NCBI GenBank assembly: GCA_022414725.1
Contig: CM039465.1
Location: 38,712,754-38,776,753, forward strand
Origin: Microglena sp. YARC
Taxonomy: Eukaryota > Chlorophyta > Chlorophyceae > Chlamydomonadales > Chlamydomonadaceae
DNA length: 64,000 nucleotides
Direction of reading: 5' to 3'
Part shown: positions 31,022 to 43,676 of the stretch, in pieces
Position numbering within the stretch: position 1 is the stretch's first letter
How the letters are laid out: each line of letters starts with the position of its first letter
The notes under the pieces: generated by a model
Database searches by the model: none
What the model was told of the DNA's origin: nothing
The model's input: the letters and a program-made list of their open reading frames with translations, nothing else
Made by a program: the position numbers and the translations under genes

Positions 31022-31080
<59 letters not shown>
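30468..31080. repeat. Simple repeats: CCA, CA, GGGGT, TA
   Basis: (CCA)n and (CA)n at 30468-30516, (GGGGT)n at 30908-30958, (TA)n at 31005-31077. Between them 30520-30900 shows no gene. Confidence 0.9.
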
Positions 31081-31198
31081 GTCCGCTGCAATCGTGTTGG
31101 TATAACCGAAAGGCTTTCCCTTATCAACCCACTTCTTCAGGATCTGCTTCTGGGGGCTGTCCTGTACAATTGTGTTGCCCAAGAACCCCTCCACACAC

Positions 31199-31744
31199 TC
31201 AGACCAACAGCTTTAACACCTTGGCGTAGGTGACTTCGCCAGCATTCACCGCCTGGTGGAATACCAGCAAGAGGACTGCAAGTAGCGACAGCGATGTAGC
31301 GGCTTGAATACCACTCTGCTGAGCGACCTTGGCACAGTTCTTTGCCTGACACATGTGCTTCACTGCATGGGCCAGGTTGTCACTTCCTCTTTCTCTGCAA
31401 TGGAGGCACGAGCTAACCACATTCTGTCCACCCGGTGTGGCTTTCTCCTCCTCCTGCTCCTCCTCTTTGCGGCTGTATCTACTGGCTGGGACTTTTTGCC
31501 AGAAACGAGAAGCATTTTCCCGATAGCCGTCATTCTGGTTAGGTCGCGGTGCACAATGGGAAGGGGGTAAGATACGGGGGGTAGAGCTGTTGAGCGGGCC
31601 ACTCCTTCCGCTGTTGTTGTAATGCTTCGCCTGCCTCACCTTCGCCGTGGGTGGCGTGACGATGGACTTTTCGGATTTGCCGGGACTCCCACCCTCGCCC
31701 TCGTCGGAAACAAGGTCACAGAAATGAAGTGCTCGTTTGGCCAT
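31199..31744 (-). CDS. Possible BED-type zinc finger protein, transposase-like
   Basis: ATG at 31744; about 181 codons. A basic, low-complexity region with an acidic/lysine patch (KEEEQEEEK) is followed by CLHC..AHAVKHMC, which fits a C2HC/C2H2 BED-like finger as found at the N-terminus of hAT transposases. The C-terminus is hydrophobic. No catalytic domain is visible nearby. Confidence 0.35.
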   Translation of the reverse strand: MAKRALHFCDLVSDEGEGGSPGKSEKSIVTPPTAKVRQAKHYNNSGRSGPLNSSTPRILPPSHCAPRPNQNDGYRENASRFWQKVPASRYSRKEEEQEEEKATPGGQNVVSSCLHCRERGSDNLAHAVKHMCQAKNCAKVAQQSGIQAATSLSLLAVLLLVFHQAVNAGEVTYAKVLKLLV

Positions 31745-32041
31745 GCTTAACAAACAATCGCAAGCTGAATTTATTTGCTGTTGGAAACGACATGTCGAAA
31801 AACCACTGCGAACAGAAAGAAGCAGTACTCCAATGTGACTTAACGAAGATAGATTTATGCCCCTGTCGAATCTCGAATCGGGGCGAGTGACTTGTCTACG
31901 ATGCTGTAGAGTGAGCTGTCATTCCTTGTGAACAGGCTGTAAACCCTTCTCATAGACTTCTGCTCATAGACTTTTAACTTAACAGGGGCGTAGCGTCAAG
32001 AAAGTCTGGGCCTATTTCCCTAGTCTGCGCCTATTTGTAAG

Positions 32042-32738
32042 GAAGGGTTCAGACAGGTGGACAAATCGTCAGTGCCATGCTGGTCAGTGACTGACCAGCC
32101 ACTGAGTAGCGATTCACGATTCCAAGCGTGAACCGGTCGACTCTTTACATCGCTTCCTCCAGGTCGCATCATCAATTTTCAACCACCAGCGCAGCAGAAT
32201 TTGCGTATTGCTTTCGTTCTGTCTCTCATCTTGCTTCCCAATCCTTTCTGCGAGAACAGCACTGCCCTAGAAGATAGAGTTTCCACCAAGACGGTGGCGT
32301 TCTATGAGCCACCGTCTTGATGGATGCTGGTCTCGCATGCTGGTCTTGCAACCTTAGCAGAAGTCGCAGCAACCGCAGCAGAAGTCACAGCAACAGCAGC
32401 AGAAGTCACAGCAACAGCAGCAAAAGCAAGTGCAGGAGATTCGTCTGAGCTTGGGCCAGGCAATTTGTTGTAGCCCTTGCTTCAGCTAGAAATGTGAACT
32501 CTGAAATGTGATTACCCAATTTCCCTTTACCCCTCTTGATTGTGTGTAAGCTGGTTCAGACTTCTATTCATGTTTCAGCTGAGTCAACGTGGATAATGGT
32601 AGATGTATTATCATGCGGTTGCGTAGTGACGTGGACACACTCCATGCGAAGTACAAGCATGGCTGCATTCATTTTTCTGGAGGTGTATAGTGTGCACAGC
32701 TGCATCGAGCGGCCAGAGCAGAGGTTGTAGGCGAGGTG
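32042..32738 (+). repeat. ~700-bp repeat X, inverted relative to 51462-52110
   Basis: Reverse complement similarity to 51462-52110 across CCACCGTCTTGATGGATGCT, a CAG-rich tract (32345-32440) and ATGGCTGCATTCATTTTTCT. It contains no convincing ORF. It could be upstream sequence of a transposon gene. Confidence 0.7.
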
Positions 32739-33130
32739 GATGGGCGCTCTGCAGCTAGTAAGCATGGAACAGCAAGTAATGGTCGCACTACAGATGAAAA
32801 ACTGGCACGTGATATCTCTCATTGTGGCACGGGTAGTCAGATACTCCGGCAAGCCAAGTGCACAGTAATTCAGGATGAGGATGCTTATCATGCAGACCAG
32901 GGCATATCAGCTTATCTCCGTAAGGCCGACATGGAGAAGAGAGATCATGAGATCGTCCCCAGTGCACTACATGACACAATATTGATCATTGGTGACACAC
33001 CCGTGCTGTACTTCAATCATGGACTCATGGTCTGCTGATTCTTCGCATGACAAACTTCTCTATCATGAGATGGACTGAACAACGCAAAGCTGGCCATGGC
33101 ATGTGGGTGATGGACACCAAAGGTGGAATG
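32736..33130 (+). CDS. Possible exon(s), unknown function
   Basis: Frame 32736-33038 (100 codons) and an adjacent frame ending GHGMWVMDTKGGM before a GTGAGC donor-like site look weakly coding. No family recognised. Confidence 0.25.
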
Positions 33131-33310
33131 GTGAGCTTATTATTAATTTCCCGTGCCTTTTGTTGTTGTTTTGACTTGCCATACCATGTGCTGTTGTTAT
33201 TCTTGTAATTTATCATCCCTTTTGTTGTTGTTATTACTTACCAACTCTTGTGTTGTTGTTGTTGTTTTAATTTGACAGACATACATTACCTGCATCCAAA
33301 GTTCGGACAT

Positions 33311-33311
<1 letters not shown>

Positions 33312-33355
<44 letters not shown>

Positions 33356-33375
33356 CGATGATGATGATGATGATG
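33312..33375. repeat. (GAT)n microsatellite
   Basis: About 20 GAT triplets with one GAC. Segment 33376-33659 shows nothing recognisable. Confidence 0.9.
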
Positions 33376-33659
33376 CCGATGGCTACATTTTATGTGTGCC
33401 TTATGTTCCTGCTGCTTGATGGTGTCGAGGGGGACTTATAATTGATCCACTTTTAATCACTGGATCACAGCAACAGAGCGTGAGTGATGGGGTGCTCTAG
33501 GTTGGGTGACTATTTCTGTAGGGTAGGATTCGGGTTAGAGGGATGGAGAGAGGAGAGAAATTGTATGGCAATGTAGGTGGGTGGGTTTGAGGTCATGTTG
33601 CGGGAAGAAAGGGCGCTGGTGACCACTACTGTAGGGGGTGCATAGGATAATGCTTTGAC

Positions 33660-34027
33660 TGCCCAAATTACCCATTCCCATATTATTCTGAGTCTTCCAT
33701 GTTTTGACAATATTCGGCTGGCTGGTCTCCGCCCCTAGCTTATTCGCTTAAAGCGCTGGCTTCCTCAAAATGAATAGTGTCAGAATTGGATGGGAGAAGT
33801 TGTCCTGTGTTGCTGAAGTGGAAGGGAACCCAAATTACCCATTCCCATATTATTCTGAGTCTTCCATGTTTTGACAATATTGGGCTGGCTGGTCTCCGCC
33901 CCTAGCTTATGCGCTTAAAGCGCTGGCTTCCTCAAAATAAATAGTGTCAGAATTGGATGGGAGAAGTTGTCCTGTGTTGCTGAAGTGGAAGGGAACCCAA
34001 ATTACCCATTCCCATGTTATTCTGAGT
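33660..34027. repeat. ~168-bp satellite, first block
   Basis: Two-plus units with landmark CCGCCCCTAGCTTAT at about 33732 and 33899, including TTCGCTTAAAGCGCTGGC and GTGTTGCTGAAGTGGAAGGG. Confidence 0.88.
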
Positions 34028-34610
34028 CAGATATTCTATTGCCATTAGAGCTTCTGATCTGTACACCTTCTTCTTGTGGGCCGGAAGGTCCATTTGCAAG
34101 AGTGGTGCTTCAATCAGAATTCCTAGGGCTTCCAGCCTGGTAGTGGGGGTGGTGGCACCTTCAACCTTGGAAGGATTGAACTCTATACCTAGCAAGGCTG
34201 CCTCCAAGTTCATAATCTACAAGGCCTTCTGCATGTCTATGTGGGACTCTGCCCTTATTGGGTAGTCATCCACATAGACATCACAGGAAGCTTTTACTCC
34301 TTCCTCATTAAATCTGTGATTAAAGATCAGCTTAGAGAAGTTGGTCAGTTCACAGAAGAAATGGGGGCTTTGGCCTGTGCCCTGGGGTAGAGCAATCCAT
34401 CTACCTACTTAAATAGTCACGGGATGTCTGAAACCCATGTACCTCATAGCTGAGGGTGCAGGAAGACAGGTAGAACCTATTCGTGAAATCCCTCTTGCCT
34501 AACTGGTGCGTAGAGGTGAGTGATTTCAAGAAGGTTTCAAGGGTGGTGAGAAAGCAGGGCAGTGTGCTCCTGCAGCCATTGACCCCAGAGAAAGAGGGAT
34601 CTACCAAAAA
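33990..34610 (-). pseudogene. DIRS-like reverse transcriptase fragment
   Basis: Minus-strand frame reads RWIALPQGTGQSPHFF, then YVDDYPIRAESHIDMQKAL (catalytic YVDD near 34270), a TAG at 34217-34219, then LGIEFNPSKVEG and LEALGILIE..LPAHK. The KVEGP.T.L.FLGI.IDT...LP..K pattern is typical of DIRS/tyrosine-recombinase retroelement RTs. Stops and its position inside the satellite mark it as dead. No recombinase domain was found in 34611-35496, which is GC-rich and otherwise featureless. Confidence 0.6.
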
Positions 34611-35496
34611 AAATAAAACAAGACACTGTGTGGTTGCAGACCTCCATGGAGGCTGGTGGGGTGGTTCTCCAAACCCAGATTAACAGGTCCTAATGCATTT
34701 AGGGGGCAGGGTACTTAGCTGGGCGGTAGGCGAGGGATTGAGGCCTTCGTCTTGGTGCGTTGTCTCACAAGGAGGGTGAGGAAGGAAGAAAGGGGCGGGA
34801 TTTGTGAGAGGGTATGGTGAGGTGATCTAACTCAACGGGAGCTTCGGTCACCGCCCAGGTGGGCGGGAGCGGAAGCGAGGGCTCAGACAACAGGACGGAG
34901 AAATTCCGTTCAAACACTAGGCCAAGGAGCTGGGGAGGATCCGTGGGGATCTGGGAAGGATCTAGAGAGGATCTAGAGAGGATCTAGAGATAGAACAGTC
35001 CTAACACACTTCGGAAGCGCAAGGGGGGGGGGGGGACGCTCAGAGAAAGTTAAGGCGCAGCTCTGAGGCGTTAAGGCGCGAAAGCAGAAGCGACAAGGCA
35101 GGCGCGAAAAGCTAAAAGGGGTAACTGAGAAGCCAGGGGCAGAGAAACAAACGAGCAAGCAGCAAGGCAGGCGCGATACCTCACCAGCCGGGGACGTGTT
35201 CGTCACATTGGGCGCGGCCTTGGGCGCGGGCTTCTTATTCTGGGGTGGTGACTTCTTGAACTAGAAAAATGACAGGACTGAATTGCTGTGACAGCAATTT
35301 GATCAAAGTAGTATTGGTCTAGTGTTGTGCACAGACTAAATACTCGTGGTGATCTGGCACTGATTTTGAATTAGCGGCACGCGAACGTCCTCGTTTCGCC
35401 TTCCGCAGGATTTAAACTTCGAAATATTAGCGCGAATGTTGGTACCTGGTCCCGCCTTTCCTAATACTCTATTTCTCACACTACGGTGTGGGAAAT

Positions 35497-36892
35497 ACGG
35501 CGTGTCAGAATAGGATGGGAGAAGTTGTCCTGTGTTGCTGAAGTTGAAGGGAACCCAAATTACCCATTCCCATGTTATTCTGAGTCTTCCATGTTTTGAC
35601 AATATAAGGCTGGCTAGTCTCCGCCCCTAGCTTATTCGCTTAAAGCGCTGGCTTCCTCAAAATAAATAGTGTCGGAATAGGATGGGAGAAGCTGTCCTGT
35701 GTTGCTGAAGTGGAAGGGAACCCAAATTACCCATTCCCATGTTATTCTGAGTCTTCCATGTTTTGACAATATTCGGCTGGCTGGTCTCCGCCCCTAGCTT
35801 ATTCGCTTAAAGCGCTAGCTTCCTCAAAATAAATAGTAACAGAATTGGATGGGAGAAGCTGTCCTGTGTTGCTGAAGTGGAAGGGAACCCAAATCGCCCA
35901 TTCCCATGTTATTCTGAGTCTTCCATGTTTTGACAATACTCGGCTGGCTGGTCTCCGCCCCTAGCTTATTCGCTTAAAGCGCTGGCTTCCTCAAAATAAA
36001 TAGTGTCAGAATTGGATGGGAGAAGCTGTCCTGTGTTGCTGAAGTGGAAGGGAACCCAAATCGCCCATTCCCATGTTATTCTGAGTCTTCCATGTTTTGA
36101 CAATATTCGGCTGGCTGGTCTCCGCCCCTAGCTTATTCGCTTAAAGCGCTAGCTTCCTCAAAATAAATAGTGTCAGAATTGGATGGGAGAAGCTGTCCTG
36201 TGTTGCTGAAGTGAAAGGGAACCCAAATCGCCCATTCCCATGTTATTCTGAGTCTTCCATGTTTTGACAAGATTCGGCTGGCTGGTCTCCGCCCCTAGCT
36301 TATTCGCTTTAAGCGCTGGCTTCCTCAAAATAAATAGTGTCAGAATTGGATGGGAGAAGCTGTCCTGTGTTGCTGAAGTGGAAGGGAACCCAAATTACCC
36401 ATTCCCATATTAATTTGAGTCTTCCATGTTTTGACAATATTCTGCTGGCTGGTCTCCGCCCCTAGCTTATTCGCTTAAAGCGCTAGCTTCCTCAAAATGA
36501 ATAGTGTCAGAATTGGATGGGAGAAGCTGTCCTGTGTTGCTGAAGTGGAATGGAACCCAAATTACCCATTCCCATATTATTCTGAGTCTTCCATGTTTTG
36601 ACAATATTCGGCTGGCTTGTCTCCGCCCCTAGCTTATTCGCTTAAAGCGATGGCTTCCTCAAAATAAATAGTTCCTGAATTGGATGGAAGAAGCTGTCCT
36701 GTGTTGCTCAAGTGGAAGGGAACCCAAATCGCCCATTCCTATGTTATTCTGAGTCTTCCATGCTTTTACAATATTAGGCTGGCTGGTCTCCGCCCCTAGC
36801 TTATTCGCTTTAAGCGCTAGCTTCCTCAAAATAAATAGTGTCGGAATAGGATGGGAGAAGTTGTCCTGTGTTGCTGAAGTGGAAGGGAACCC
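35497..36892. repeat. ~168-bp satellite, second block
   Basis: Eight units; the CCGCCCCTAGCTTAT landmark recurs near 35622, 35791, 35956, 36125, 36291, 36459, 36625 and 36793, i.e. every 165-169 bp. Units are more than ~90% alike by eye. Confidence 0.92.
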
Positions 36893-36944
36893 ACACCACA
36901 GCAGATGCTTGGTGCTGAATTCATGCCTGTTGGGAAGAAATGAC

Positions 36945-37420
36945 TTGTTGGCTGCTTCACTGTAGTTAAAGCAACAGATGCAGACCAGGATGTTGGCAAG
37001 GCAGATTCCAAGTATGTGGCCTACTACCACAGCATCAAGAAGATGGATCCAACAGACCCTATGTTGAGCTCAATGTTACGCGATGATTTAGGTTTGTCAT
37101 GCTCTTTTGGTAGCTGAATGTGATGATGGTGCCTAGGTTATTGAAAATCCCTAACTCAAAACGTATGCCTCTTGCAGATGAGGGATAAACAATATGGAAT
37201 TGCTTACTTGTATGCTGATCAAGTTGTTGGTGATTTCCCAGAACATGGTGGCAACGACTTTGAGGAGAGCAAAGAAATGACTTACAAAGACTCTACCGAT
37301 GAAGAATATGAGGATGGCTCTAACCAAGACGTTGATGGCACTAACATTGACGGTGATGACATTTTGTATCGCCAGCAGCAGCAACAACAACAGTCACCAA
37401 AAGACCACCACTATCCTTGA
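36945..37420 (+). CDS. Possible exons of an unknown acidic protein
   Basis: A segment reading DADQDVGKADSKYVAYYHSI (36970-37090) and, after a CTTGCAG acceptor, a frame from 37178 reading KQYGIAYLYADQVVGDFPEH, an acidic stretch and a seven-Gln run ending at 37420. The two frames do not join cleanly. Function unknown. Confidence 0.3.
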
Positions 37421-37499
37421 ATCAATGGAGCATAGCAGCTAAGCAGGAGTATCTTAGAAGCCTAGCTGCCTAGAAACGTGTAGCAGGAGCAGGATATTA

Positions 37500-38417
37500 A
37501 CTATCTTGTCGTAGGCTGGCTGGAAGCTAGATGCTACCCCTCTTTGTTTGACTAGGCCCCTCAGTAGTTTGTGTGGGCGGGAGCTGGCTAGAAGCTGCAT
37601 GCCAACCTTCCTTGTTTGACTGGGCCCCTTAGTAGTTTGTGCGGGCGGGAGCGGGCTAGAAGCTGCATGCTACCCCTCCTTGTTTGACTAGGCCCCTTAC
37701 TAGTTTGTGTGGGCGGGAGCTGGCTGGAAGCTGCATGCTACCCCTCCTTGTTTGACTGGGCCCCTCAGTAGTTTGTGTGGGCGCGAGCTAGCTAGAAGCT
37801 GCATGCTACCCCTCCTTGTTTGACTATGCCCCTCAGCAGTTTGTGTTGGCGGGAGCTGGCTAGAAGCTGCATGCTACCCCTCCTTGTTTGACTGGGCCCA
37901 TCAGCAGTTTGTGTGGGCGGGAGCTGGCTAGAAGATGCATGCTACCCCTCCTTGTTTGACTATGCCCCTCAGTAGTTTGTGTGGGCGGGAGCTGGCTAGA
38001 AGCTGCACGCCAACCTTCCTTGTTTGACTGGGCCCCTTAGTAGTTTGTGCGGGCGGGAGCGGGCTAGAAGCTGCATGCTACCCCTCCTTGTTTGACTAGG
38101 CCCCTTAGTAGTTTGTGTGGGCGGGAGCTGGCTGGAAGCTGCATGCTACCCCTCCTTGTTTGACTAGGCCCCTCAGTAGTTTGTGGGGGCGGGAGCTAGG
38201 TAGAAGCTGCATGCAACCCCTCCTTGTTTGACTAGGCCCCTCAGTAGTTTGTGTGGGCGAGAGCTGGTTAGAAGCTGCATGCTCCCCCCCTCCTTGTTTG
38301 ACTTGGCCCCGAAGTAGTTTGTGGGGGCAGGAGCTAGCTAGAAGCTGCATGCAACCCCTCCTTGTTTGACCAGGCCCCTCAGTAGTTTGTGTGGGCGGGA
38401 GCTGGCTAGAAGCTGTA
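37500..38417. repeat. ~84-bp minisatellite
   Basis: About 11 units of GGGCGGGAGCTGGCTAGAAG, CTGCATGCTACCCCTCCTTG, TTTGACTAGGCCCCTCAGTA. The array is interrupted at 38418 by LINE-A and resumes at 49307. Confidence 0.92.
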
Positions 38418-38595
38418 ATTGAAATTGAAATTGAAATTGTTACATCCGAGTAATGCGCCACTCTCAGGACGTGAAGTTAAGGAAACCACTGCGTAAGCCG
38501 GAGCTAGCAGTAGTCACCATAAAAGAGTCTCCTTGTCAGGGAGTCTGAATAAGCCCCTGGTGGGCAAACTTTAACAAGGAGAACCAGGGAAATTA

Positions 38596-39344
38596 CTAAT
38601 CCCCTGGTATTGAGCCCTGTTGGGTCTCCATAAAGCGTCTGCACTGTAAAATACTTTGAAAGCTAGAAATAGAGTGAGAGTGGACTGTGTCTGCCAGTCG
38701 AAGGGCACACAATCTGTTAAGTCCAAGTGTAGCCATAGAGGTCAAAAAGGAGGTTGGGATAGTACCCGTTGTTCCAATTGTGATAAGTACGTAGTGAACA
38801 AGATATCCAGTCGATTGGAGGCCATCCCCTAGTCTAGCATGCTGGGCATGTTTAGTGATAAACTTGGTAGCATGGTTGGTATCAGAGCAATAGCCAAGCT
38901 CAAGGAGCAAAATTTCTTTATCTCTTAGGACGGTAGGAGAGTCTATGTCAGGTAGGATGGCAAGGTCAGGTCTCATTCTCCTCCAGGCTTCTTCTGTAAT
39001 AGAGGAAGGGCGTAGCCAGTCAGGGAGGCGTTTGCCTAGGACCTCCCTGGGGAGGTCCTCTTCCTTGCCAGCGTCCATAATCATTCTGCGTGAGCCCAGG
39101 TTGCCAGTGCAGATGGCCTTGTGGATGAGTCGCACTGCGGCGTCATGTCTCTTGATGTAGAGCCCCTTGAAAGTCTGGTGTGAGCAGCCCGCCAGAATGT
39201 GGCCCGCTCCGTCCTCACAGATGCGGCATATGGGGCATAGAGGGTTTGTGGGCGGGTGGGTGTTGTTAATATAAGGAAGCTTCCACCGATAGGCAAGTTT
39301 ACGATTCCACAGTCGACCCTAGCGGGCTTTAAGGATGTGGAATT
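38596..39344 (-). pseudogene. LINE-A C-terminal CCHC and restriction-like endonuclease-type domain
   Basis: Reads CPICRICEDGAGHILAGC, YIKRHDAAV, MRPDLAILPD, LLLELGYCSDTN and ITIGTTGTIP. The C-C-H-C, RH(N/D), PD..E order matches restriction-like endonuclease LINEs. A TGG-to-TAG change near 39318 and the copia insertion inactivate it. Confidence 0.75.
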
Positions 39345-39675
39345 TATCAGCATCAATTGCGGTTCACTTGATCGTTTTATGTCTTGGTGACTACTCCTGT
39401 ACTTCCTTAGAACTATAGCTGTAGATAGTAACAGCTTCCTGTAGACTGTGTCATCCTTCATGACACGGTGACAGCTCCTGGTGGGCTGCGTCCCCTGGTC
39501 CCCTGACATGCGCTGTATAGCCTGTACCCTGGTTAAGTTCCAGGTATCCGCCCCTTCCACCGCTGGTGTCTAATGTGTGTCCCCAGTCGCTTTAATCATT
39601 CTCATCATGCGTTAAAAGATTGGCGCGTTTGACCGCTGCGAGTATCTCTCCACTCTTGAAGTGTCTAAGCTGATA
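39345..39675 (+). repeat. copia-2 5' LTR
   Basis: TATCAGCATCAATTGC..GTCTAAGCTGATA, followed by GGTCATTGGGCTCA as possible primer-binding site. Confidence 0.9.
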
Positions 39676-39689
39676 GGTCATTGGGCTCA

Positions 39690-40850
39690 TCATGGTAACC
39701 ACTGCTTAATGCATCTTCTACGTCGTCCTCTCCTTGGCTTCTGGGCTTCATTCTGGAAGTTCCGAAGTCCTGCAATGACGACGAATCGGCTGGTGGATGT
39801 GCGCACCCCTTCGGCCTCTGCTTGCATTGGTGAGAATCCTTCCGCCATCGTGGAAGCCACCCCCCCAGTCATTCCTCCATCTTCTCTTCCTTTTCCTCCC
39901 CTGCCGTCTGTCGCCTCCTCCCGTCTGTCGTAGATGACTGTGACGTGCAGACTCAAGTCGGCGACTAGCCTGGACATCGGTGGAGATACCCTGTCTTCGT
40001 CTGCTCGCGTCCTTGACGTCACTATCATATCTCCGGTGTTTGAGGCTCTGCCTGCATACCGGAGGTTGCCAAGCCGACCAAGCTCCCTGCTGATGTCTAC
40101 GTCGTCTGTGCCCCCCTTTGCTCTGCCCAGCCGACGGTCGGCTACTGGCATGAGCTTGCGCTCTAGTGGCTCTGTGCTACCTTCTGGAGAATTTTTTTGA
40201 TCAAGCTGGCAGACCGCCGGCACTGCCGTAGGGTTCGCCAGAGGAGAACGACCTACGCGTCCGGACCTGGAGATTCTGGAGGTGGTAGGAAGCAGGGGGG
40301 TATGGTCAGCACCACTACGGGTGCTGCTCCCTCTACCCCCCAACCGGGTAAGTCGAGCGATAGAGGGGGGGACTTGGGATTGACTGATCATCGACGGCGG
40401 GATATGAGGACCTTTACATGCCTCGGCTCTGCTCTTCGCATCCTAGCGATAAATTTTCGAATTCTGCCCTTGCGATTTGCGATTTTCAGCCCTTGCGATT
40501 GGCGACTTTCTGCACTTTCATCCTCGTCACCATTTTCCTATACCTCAAATCTCGACTTAACCCTAACGCTTCCCCACCTTCTATGATCCCAGGTTTCGCA
40601 GCGCCGGACATCGCCCATGCTGGGAGCCGAAGTGGAGGCCGTCCTGGCCCTAGTCCAGCGGCCGTGGAGGTTCTTGGTGGATATTTTTCTCTCTTAGGAT
40701 CCTTGGGACCACTGGGTGCGTTCCGTGGTTCGACGGAGGTCGCGTTGTTTGTCTTACCGTGCCCCTGGTCCTTCCCCTGGGTGCCCCCCCCCTTAGGTGT
40801 ATGCCTCAGCTACATGAGTTTGTGTTCAAGTGTTTGAGTTCTGATAGGGC
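39690..40850 (+). pseudogene. copia-2 gag remnant
   Basis: Frames carry GENPSAIVEATPPVIPP and DIGGDTLSSSARVLDVTIIS, matching the copia-1 Gag N-terminus. Multiple frameshifts; the knuckle is absent. Confidence 0.6.
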
Positions 40851-40951
40851 TTAGGAATTTTTATTTAAGTGATATAGAGGCATGGTTGATCTCAATTAGT
40901 TGTGGCAGTGCATGAGTTGTTGATGATGACACTGCTCGGCAGAGTGCTAGT

Positions 40952-41940
40952 GTGTTATCTTCGCTATCGGCTGTACAACTAGGGTGGCATACTCTTTATG
41001 AGATGTTCTACGGTGTGGTTCCTGATGTGTCGTTGTTGCGTGTGTTTGGTTGCCCTTGCTATGTCACCTTAGTAAATGGGAAGAAACGCAACAAGCTTGA
41101 TAAAAGGGCATTATTTGGTAGACTGGTTGGGTATTCCCTGGTGAGTAAGGGTTATTATATTTGGATTCCGATGTTGCGCCAGGTAGTAGAGAGTAGTGAT
41201 GTACTCTCTATCTCCAGTTAGTCTAAACTGTCTTCCTGGGCTCTCCCATTAGTATGGGTCCCCGTGCCCGCTTGCATCCCTCCTGTCATCAAACGGTGAT
41301 ATGTTAGTGTAGCCGGTAATTCCCTACGCCCTTTAGCAACCCCAATTGTTGATGGCTGTCCTGGGTGGGGTGTATCCAGATTGCATCCCAGGTCAGGGAC
41401 TGATCATGCTGTATTGTGTGTGAAGGTTAAGGGCGGGTGGGAGTTGTATATCCGAACAATTATTTACCCGAATCTCAGGGGGTCGCCAGGCCCTCCTCTG
41501 TGCCATGTTTTATCGGTGAAGCTCTAGGATTAAGACAGCCTCAGGTCATAGTGGAGCCTGTCATAGGTCCGCTGTCTAATAGTCGCCAACCCCCGTCCAC
41601 CTGTTCGGATGGCTCGCAGGCGTTGTTGATCCCTTCGCCTCCTGGCGTCCGTGGTGGGTTACACCGGACAAGGCTATGTGATGATGTAGCCGTCACCGAT
41701 AGTGTGAGTGATGACCTTGAACACTGGTCTGGCTCTGATACTGCGTATGGCTGGGGTGTTACAGTCAACCCAGGATTCATTGAATTAGAGGCAAAGAATG
41801 CCGACCCATTTCAACCGGGCAGTAGTGCTGCACCGGGGGCTGTACTACCTCATGGTGCTGATGGTTCTCATACGTAGGTTAACATGGCCCTATGTGTGGG
41901 TGCCCATTCCTCAGCACCTCCTGGACTGTCTTATAGGGTA
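40952..41940 (+). pseudogene. copia-2 integrase C-terminus and linker
   Basis: Reads EMFYGVVPDVSLLRVFGC, GRLVGYSLVSKGYYIW and, further on, GSDTAYGW..NPGFIELEAK, all matching copia-1. It keeps the longer G runs at the places where copia-1 is frameshifted. 41941-43266 is T-rich, has three TTGTCTGCGTCC repeats near 42780-42825, and no reverse transcriptase signal. Confidence 0.8.
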
Positions 41941-43266
41941 GTCTAGATTGGTGGAGCGTAACGACGCTTTGTTTAGGCAGCTTCCTTTCAGCTGTCTTTC
42001 TTGGTTTTGGTGGAAGGTGGTAATTAATTCAGACCACCGTTATAGCGTCTTGATGGTTTCTGACTCTTAGTTCCATAGGCAGATGGTTCCTTCGGTGGAG
42101 CTTATCATAGATTAGCTATTTTATTTTTACTCCACACTGTTTTTAGGTCACCTGCCCCTCAGGTGATTATAATTTTTTGTGGAGTGTAGTAGTTGTTTCC
42201 CTTCGGATTTTACTGTAAATTGGTGGGCTGGGTAATCTTGCAGTTGTACTTGCAGATGCACCGCCGCTCACCTCTTTCTTGTTCTTCCGAGTGTATTTCA
42301 AGCGCCCTTTCAGTCTATCCTTTGCAGTAAATTCTTTTAAGTCCTTTTTTCTGCGTTTACTATTTTTCAAGTGGACAATAGGTTTTCTGTACTGTGTCTG
42401 TACATCTACACTTCTATTGTTCATTGAACTGAGTTTCCTTTGTTGGTCACGAGTTTCTTGAAAATTTTAACTTCGCATCCTTTGGATTTTTTCAGTTGCT
42501 GCAGTTTTGGTTTGCTTGTGGTTAGGCGCTTGGTTTGTCTTGAGTGCACAAGTTCTTTGCGGTGCGATGCCCACCTCCTAGAATATTTTTGGTTAGTGCC
42601 GTAGCTGGGGATTTATGATAATTAACTTTCATAAATCTTCTTACTTCCATCTTTGGGTAAGAAACCAGTTCAACATGGTTTTTTCATCCCAGCCTAGTCA
42701 TGAATTCTATGCTAAGAATAGTTTTTAAGGTAGTGGATTTTTCCATCGACTTTATTTTCAATAGTGGACTTTAGTGTCCTCTTGTCTGCGTCCTTTTGTC
42801 TGCGTCCTCTTGTCTGCGTCCTTTAGGCTTTGATTCTCTCGTGTGCTGCTCTCACACGATATTTCAGTCTTCTCTTTAGGTTAAGTTCTCGGTTCTTTCA
42901 GTCACCGTTGTCCCCCTTCCTTTGGTATAAGGTTTGATTTATGTTTGACCTCCCTGTGCTTTTCTGGTTTGGTGCCTACTATTCTGGATGAATAGTATTT
43001 TTGCGCTTACCATGGATGGTTACATTTCCATTTTGTTTTCAGCTCAGCTCGGTATGACCCAAGTTTTTGCTGCTACATTTTCGGAGTACTACAATGGTTT
43101 TTGGTTCATCCTTTCTCATCCTTTTTTCTCTTAGTCAAGGCTTTCTTCTGGTTTCCTGGTTTTCAGCCGTTCCTTAATTTTTTGTTTGCTACCAGTTTAT
43201 CGTTCTCTGACCCTGGTGTCATAGGTGGAGTAGTAGTATTGTATGTCACCTGCGTCATAGGTGGAG

Positions 43267-43582
43267 TATCAGCATCAATTGCGGTTCACTTGATTGTTTT
43301 ATGTCTTGGTGACTACTCCTGTACTTCCTTAGAACTATAGCTGTAGATAGTAACAGCTTCCTGTAGACTGTGTCATCCTTCATGACACGGTGACATCTCC
43401 TGGTGGGCTGCGTCCCCTGGTCCCCTGACACGCGCTGTATAGCCTGTACCCTGGTTAGGTTCCAGGTATCCGCCCCTTCCACCGCTGGTGTCTAATGTGT
43501 GTCCCCAGTCGCTTTAATCATTCTCATCTTGCGTTAAAAGATTGGCGCGTTTGACCGCTGCGAGTATCTCTCCACTCTTGAA
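43267..43582 (+). repeat. copia-2 3' LTR, first part
   Basis: Breaks at CCACTCTTGAA, the LINE-B target; the last 15 bases of the LTR are at 48252-48266. Confidence 0.92.
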
Positions 43583-43676
43583 AAAAAAAAAGATAACGCC
43601 TGGAGGGGCGTGGTGTTAAGGGGACCCTCCCGTACGCCGCAGCTGGGGAAAGTCACCATGGCAGACATAGTAAGTG

